Assembly: GCF_030385785.1 (NCBI RefSeq)
Contig: NZ_JAUEDK010000016.1
Span: 22,206-86,205, forward strand
From: Crenobacter oryzisoli
Lineage (GTDB): Bacteria; Pseudomonadota; Gammaproteobacteria; Burkholderiales; Chromobacteriaceae
Direction of reading: 5' to 3'
Length of the DNA: 64,000 nucleotides
Shown here: positions 60,886 to 64,000 of the stretch, in pieces
Position numbering within the stretch: position 1 is the stretch's first letter
Layout of the letters: each line of letters starts with the position of its first letter
The notes under the pieces: model-generated
What the model was told of the DNA's origin: nothing
What the model saw: the letters and a program-made list of their open reading frames with translations, nothing else
Databases searched by the model: none
Program-made: the position numbers and the translations under genes

Positions 60886-61419
60886 ATGACTGCCAAATGT
60901 TGCTTCCCTCCGGTGGTGAACGATTCTACCCGCTTGCTGATCCTCGGCTCCTTGCCGGGCGATGCTTCGCTCGTCGCCGCTCGCTACTACGCGCACCCGC
61001 GCAACCAATTCTGGCGTCTGCTCGAAGCGGTGCTGGGTGTTGCGCTGGTCGACTGCGATTACGATGAACGTCTGCAGCGCTTGCTCGAAAATGGCGTCGG
61101 TCTGTGGGATGTGGTCGGGCAGGCGGCACGTCGCGGTAGTCTCGATACCGCCTTGCGCGATATCACCTACAACAACCTGACCGAACTGGTCGGGAGATTG
61201 CCGGCTCTACAAGCGGTTGCTTTCAACGGCCAGACTGCCGCACGAGGCCGGCGCCAACTGCTCGACTGGGACGGTGACCTCGTAATATTGCCGTCGTCGA
61301 GCCCAGCGCACACGATGGCGTTCGAGACGAAACTGGCCGAATGGCGAGCACTGGTGCATTACCTGCCGGACGCGCCCGCTCTGCTAGACTGCAACATCCA
61401 TCTTGGAGAACACGACTGA
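60886..61419 (+). CDS. Uracil-DNA glycosylase superfamily protein (HDG, family 6-like)
   Basis: 177 residues. LLILGSLPGDASLVAARYYAHPRNQFWRLLEAVLG is the N-terminal motif of the hypoxanthine-DNA glycosylase/MUG-like branch. LWDVVGQAARRGSLDTALRD, VAFNGQTAARG and VILPSSSPAHTMAF follow. It would remove deaminated bases from DNA. The stop overlaps the mobB ATG (TGATG), so it appears to be the first gene of a unit with molybdenum-cofactor genes. No clear Shine-Dalgarno before 60886. Confidence 0.88.
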   Translation: MTAKCCFPPVVNDSTRLLILGSLPGDASLVAARYYAHPRNQFWRLLEAVLGVALVDCDYDERLQRLLENGVGLWDVVGQAARRGSLDTALRDITYNNLTELVGRLPALQAVAFNGQTAARGRRQLLDWDGDLVILPSSSPAHTMAFETKLAEWRALVHYLPDAPALLDCNIHLGEHD

Positions 61420-61934
61420 TGCAGGTGATAGGATTCGCCGGCTACTCGGGCAGCGGTAAGACCACGCTGCTTGAAAAGATGATTCCGCGTCTCGTCGCCG
61501 CAGGCCTCGATGTGGCGGTGGTCAAGCACACCCATCACGATGTCGACTGGGACGTACCTGGCAAAGACAGCTACCGCCATCGTCAGGCTGGGGCCCGCCA
61601 AGTGATGCTCGCGGCCGGCCAGCGCAGACTGCTGGTCGAGACGTTGCCGGGAAGCAACGATCTATCGCTCGCCGATCATGTGGCGCGACTGGCACCGTGT
61701 GATCTGGTGTTGGCCGAGGGGTTCAAGCATGCGCCGGTGCCGAAAATCGAGGTGATCAACCATGCATTGGGTTCGCCCCGACTGTTTCCCGACGATCCCA
61801 TGGTGATCGCCGTGGTTGCCGATGGGCCGGTCGACACCTCGTTACCGTATTTCCAGCGCGACGATGTCGACGCGCTGTGCCAATTTTTACTCGATTATCT
61901 GAATCGCCATGTCGAACACTTTCCTCTCCGTTGA
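61419..61934 (+). CDS. mobB: Molybdopterin-guanine dinucleotide biosynthesis protein B
   Basis: 171-residue GTP-binding accessory protein. The P-loop GYSGSGKTT is at 8-16; VVKHTHHDVDWDVPGKDSYRHRQAGARQVMLA is the family's central block and LVLAEGFKHAPVPKIEV is the DxxLxEG motif. ATG 61419 has GGAGAA upstream. The end overlaps moeA by 26 bases. Confidence 0.95.
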   Translation: MQVIGFAGYSGSGKTTLLEKMIPRLVAAGLDVAVVKHTHHDVDWDVPGKDSYRHRQAGARQVMLAAGQRRLLVETLPGSNDLSLADHVARLAPCDLVLAEGFKHAPVPKIEVINHALGSPRLFPDDPMVIAVVADGPVDTSLPYFQRDDVDALCQFLLDYLNRHVEHFPLR

Positions 61935-63117
61935 TCAGGCCCGCGCCTGGTTGCTAGAACGAGCCCGCCCCCTGGCTGGTTCTGAGTCCGTCGAACTGCT
62001 CGCTGCGGCCGGTCGAGTGTTGGCCGAAGCAGTGACGGCGACGTTGAACGTACCGCCTCACGACAATAGTGCAATGGACGGCTACGCCTTGCGCTTGGCC
62101 GACTTCGGTCAGGCATTGCCGGTGAGCCAGCGCGTCCCGGCCGGCAGCGTGCCGACGCCATTGCAGGCGGGCACCGTTGCGCGCATCTTCACCGGTGCGC
62201 CGATCCCGCTGGGGGCGGACGCTGTCATCATGCAGGAGCAGGCCGAGGTACTGGAGGATGGCCGCGTGCTGCTGTCCGGCAACCCGGAGATGGGTCAGAA
62301 CATTCGTCTGGCCGGCGAGGATATCGCTGACGGGCAGGTAGTGCTGAAGGCCGGTCAACGACTGGGACCAGCCGACCTCGGGCTTGCTGCTTCGCTCGGC
62401 ATCGCCAAGCTGGCCGTACGCCGGGCGCTGACTGTCGCTGCATTCTTTACTGGTGACGAGCTGACTGAGCCGGGCCAGCCGCTCTCCGCAGGCAAGATCT
62501 ACAACTCGAACCGCTATTGGCTGGTCACTTCGCTGACCGCGCTTGGCTGCCGGGTAATCGATCTTGGCATTATCCCAGATAACCTCGCTGCGACGCGCGT
62601 GGCGCTCGCCAAGGCCGCCAGCGAGGCCGATGTGATCATCACCTGCGGCGGCGTATCGGTCGGCGAGGAAGATCATGTCAAAGCAGCGGTCGAGGCAGAA
62701 GGCGAGTTGACGCTGTGGAAGATCGCAATGAAGCCCGGCAAGCCGCTCGCCTACGGCCGGATTGGTGCTGCCGATTTCATCGGCTTGCCGGGCAATCCGG
62801 TGTCCGGTTTCGTTACGTTCGAGGTGTTGGTAAAGGCGTTCCTGGCGGCCCGCCAGGGCGGGGAAGCTGCCAAGGTCGTGGCGACCGAACGCCTGCCGGC
62901 CGCGTTCCACTGGGACAAGCCCGACACCCGGCGCGAGGAGTTCGTGCGGGTGCGTCGCGAGCTGGTCGACGGCCATCTGCAACTGGTCACATACCCGAAC
63001 CAAGGGTCTGGCGTGCTGATGTCGTGCGCATGGGCCGAGGGGCTGGTGCGATTGGCACCAGGTCAACGGGTGAGCCCGGGCGAACTGCTCGACTTTCTGC
63101 CGCTGACGCGCGGGTGA
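61909..63117 (+). CDS. moeA: Molybdopterin molybdenumtransferase
   Basis: 402 residues. MoeA inserts molybdate into adenylated molybdopterin. VPPHDNSAMDGYALR, IFTGAPIPLGADAVIMQEQ, FFTGDELTEPGQPLSAGKIYNSNRYWL, ITCGGVSVGEEDHVKAAVE and GLPGNPVSGFVTFEVLV are the expected blocks, in order. It begins inside mobB and its stop overlaps the next ATG. Confidence 0.97.
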   Translation: MSNTFLSVDQARAWLLERARPLAGSESVELLAAAGRVLAEAVTATLNVPPHDNSAMDGYALRLADFGQALPVSQRVPAGSVPTPLQAGTVARIFTGAPIPLGADAVIMQEQAEVLEDGRVLLSGNPEMGQNIRLAGEDIADGQVVLKAGQRLGPADLGLAASLGIAKLAVRRALTVAAFFTGDELTEPGQPLSAGKIYNSNRYWLVTSLTALGCRVIDLGIIPDNLAATRVALAKAASEADVIITCGGVSVGEEDHVKAAVEAEGELTLWKIAMKPGKPLAYGRIGAADFIGLPGNPVSGFVTFEVLVKAFLAARQGGEAAKVVATERLPAAFHWDKPDTRREEFVRVRRELVDGHLQLVTYPNQGSGVLMSCAWAEGLVRLAPGQRVSPGELLDFLPLTRG

Positions 63118-63458
63118 TGCCAACCGTACGCTTTATCCGTTCGGCCGACCTTGTGGTCGTTGCCGAAGTCGAGGCGGAGTCGGGTGACAACCTGACCGAT
63201 CTTGCTCGCTTTCACGAGGTGCCGATGCCGTGGCGCTGCGGTCAGGGCACCTGCGGTACCTGTCTAGTGCGGCTCGAGCACGACGGCCAGCTTCAACCAC
63301 TGGCAATGCGGGGCATTGAGCGCAATGTGCTGAAACGCATCCATGGCATCGATGCTGTCGAGGTGGACGATAGTCCGCAGACTCCGCGGCTGGCGTGCCA
63401 CGTCACGGTCGGTGACGTACCGCTGACGGTGTGGCTGGACCCACACTCGATGGCATAG
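63117..63458 (+). CDS. [2Fe-2S] ferredoxin-like protein
   Basis: 113 residues with the plant-type ferredoxin pattern RCGQGTCGTCLVRLE (C41, C46, C49) and a fourth cysteine C94 in RLACHV, giving C-x4-C-x2-C...C. The ATG overlaps the moeA stop (TGATG). No partner oxygenase or reductase is adjacent, so a role in electron supply to a molybdoenzyme is only suggested by position. Confidence 0.87.
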   Translation: MPTVRFIRSADLVVVAEVEAESGDNLTDLARFHEVPMPWRCGQGTCGTCLVRLEHDGQLQPLAMRGIERNVLKRIHGIDAVEVDDSPQTPRLACHVTVGDVPLTVWLDPHSMA

Positions 63459-63485
63459 GAAACCCGGCGACAGCCGTAATGCCGT

Positions 63486-64000
63486 TCACTTAGCGGATCG
63501 AACCTGTTTGATTGGGTAACGGGACGGCAGCTTTTTCACCACGCGGGGGCATTCACGCCCCCGCCGTTGTTTCGGTAGCAGCAACTCCCCGAGGCGTTCC
63601 CGCAGACGCAGCAAGCGCGCCGGCAAGGTGCCGGGGCTGCTGATCGCCAGCCAGCTCCACTCATAGCGCAAATAATGCAGCGCTGTCGTAAAGCGAAGAT
63701 CGGTCGGCGCAACCCCCACTTCCCGCGCGATCTCAGCCATCTCCAGTCGGACCAGGTTGTAGGCCAAGAGCGTCCCCCACACTTCCTGTCGGACGGTCTC
63801 CGGAGTGCCACTGCGTAACGTCAATTCGTCCCCCAACATGTCCTGCTTCAGCTCGCGGTAGCTGGTCTCGATGTGCCAGCGTTCCTGGTATTGCGCCGCG
63901 ATCTCCTTGGCCGGCCACGCCTTGGTATCCAGCAAGGAGGTCAACAAGATGCGCCGGCGCCCATGCCGAGACACCGTTTCGATGGCCCGCGCTTCCCAGT
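63486..64000 (-). mobile_element. IS4-family transposase, C-terminal part at window edge
   Basis: At least 171 residues open to the right edge. The IS4 YREK signature is present: YQERWHIETSYRELK (Y-x2-R-x3-E-x6-K). It is preceded by RRILLTSLLDTKAWPAKEIAAQ and followed by EVWGTLLAYNLVRLEMAEIAREVG, a common pattern in IS4 DDE transposases. The IS end must lie between 63459 and 63485 but I cannot define its terminal repeat without the other end. Confidence 0.9.

Overview
The window is GC-rich (about 62-65 % by eye) chromosomal DNA from a Gram-negative bacterium, most likely a betaproteobacterium of the Neisseriales/Chromobacteriaceae type. This placement rests on the gene order rpsB-tsf-pyrH-frr-uppS-cdsA-dxr-rseP-bamA-skp-lpxD-fabZ-lpxA-lpxB-rnhB, the overall protein similarity as I recall it, and the GC content. 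It is an inference; no rRNA or tRNA gene is present to settle it.

Layout. 0-5 kb: two paralogous polar-amino-acid ABC binding proteins (the first cut by the window edge), then a LysR regulator and aspartate ammonia-lyase. 5-14.6 kb: small housekeeping and accessory genes (YkgJ-type Cys cluster protein, cold-shock protein, msrB, histidine phosphatase, AEC transporter, dNTPase, AI-2E transporter, renalase-like flavoprotein, methyltransferase, lipoproteins) with one decayed paiB. 14.8-16.8 kb: a remnant of an aromatic degradation operon (truncated, frameshifted catA and a damaged phenol hydroxylase reductase). 16.9-39.5 kb: a very large cobalamin locus. 39.5-46 kb: a drug-efflux locus under an HxlR-type regulator in which the outer membrane factor has a nonsense codon plus a frameshift and the MFS pump is split by a 102-bp MITE-like insertion. 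46-61 kb: the conserved translation, envelope and lipid A cluster. 61-64 kb: mobB-moeA-ferredoxin and the end of an IS4-type transposase.

How it works together. The B12 operon starts from a recognisable promoter, cobalamin riboswitch and terminator hairpin (35.58-35.84 kb). It reads leftward through a Ni/Co permease, a small ferredoxin, a His-rich CobN, a ChlI-ChlD-type chelatase subunit, then cobA, cbiE, cbiX-cobH, cbiD, cobI, cobM, cbiG, cobJ-cobK, cobW, cobO and cobB. Most junctions are 4-bp ATGA or GTGA overlaps. cobC and cbiB lie upstream on the same strand and cobQ is divergent. The set mixes early-cobalt (CbiX, CbiD, CbiG) and late-cobalt (CobN plus ChlID) logic, and no cbiT is visible.

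The most unusual signal is a strongly over-represented 9-mer, TTGGCCGAA, found on both strands in several reading frames and inside two intrinsic terminators. It looks like a DNA-uptake-type or other genome-signature word. It is absent from about 42.4-59.3 kb.
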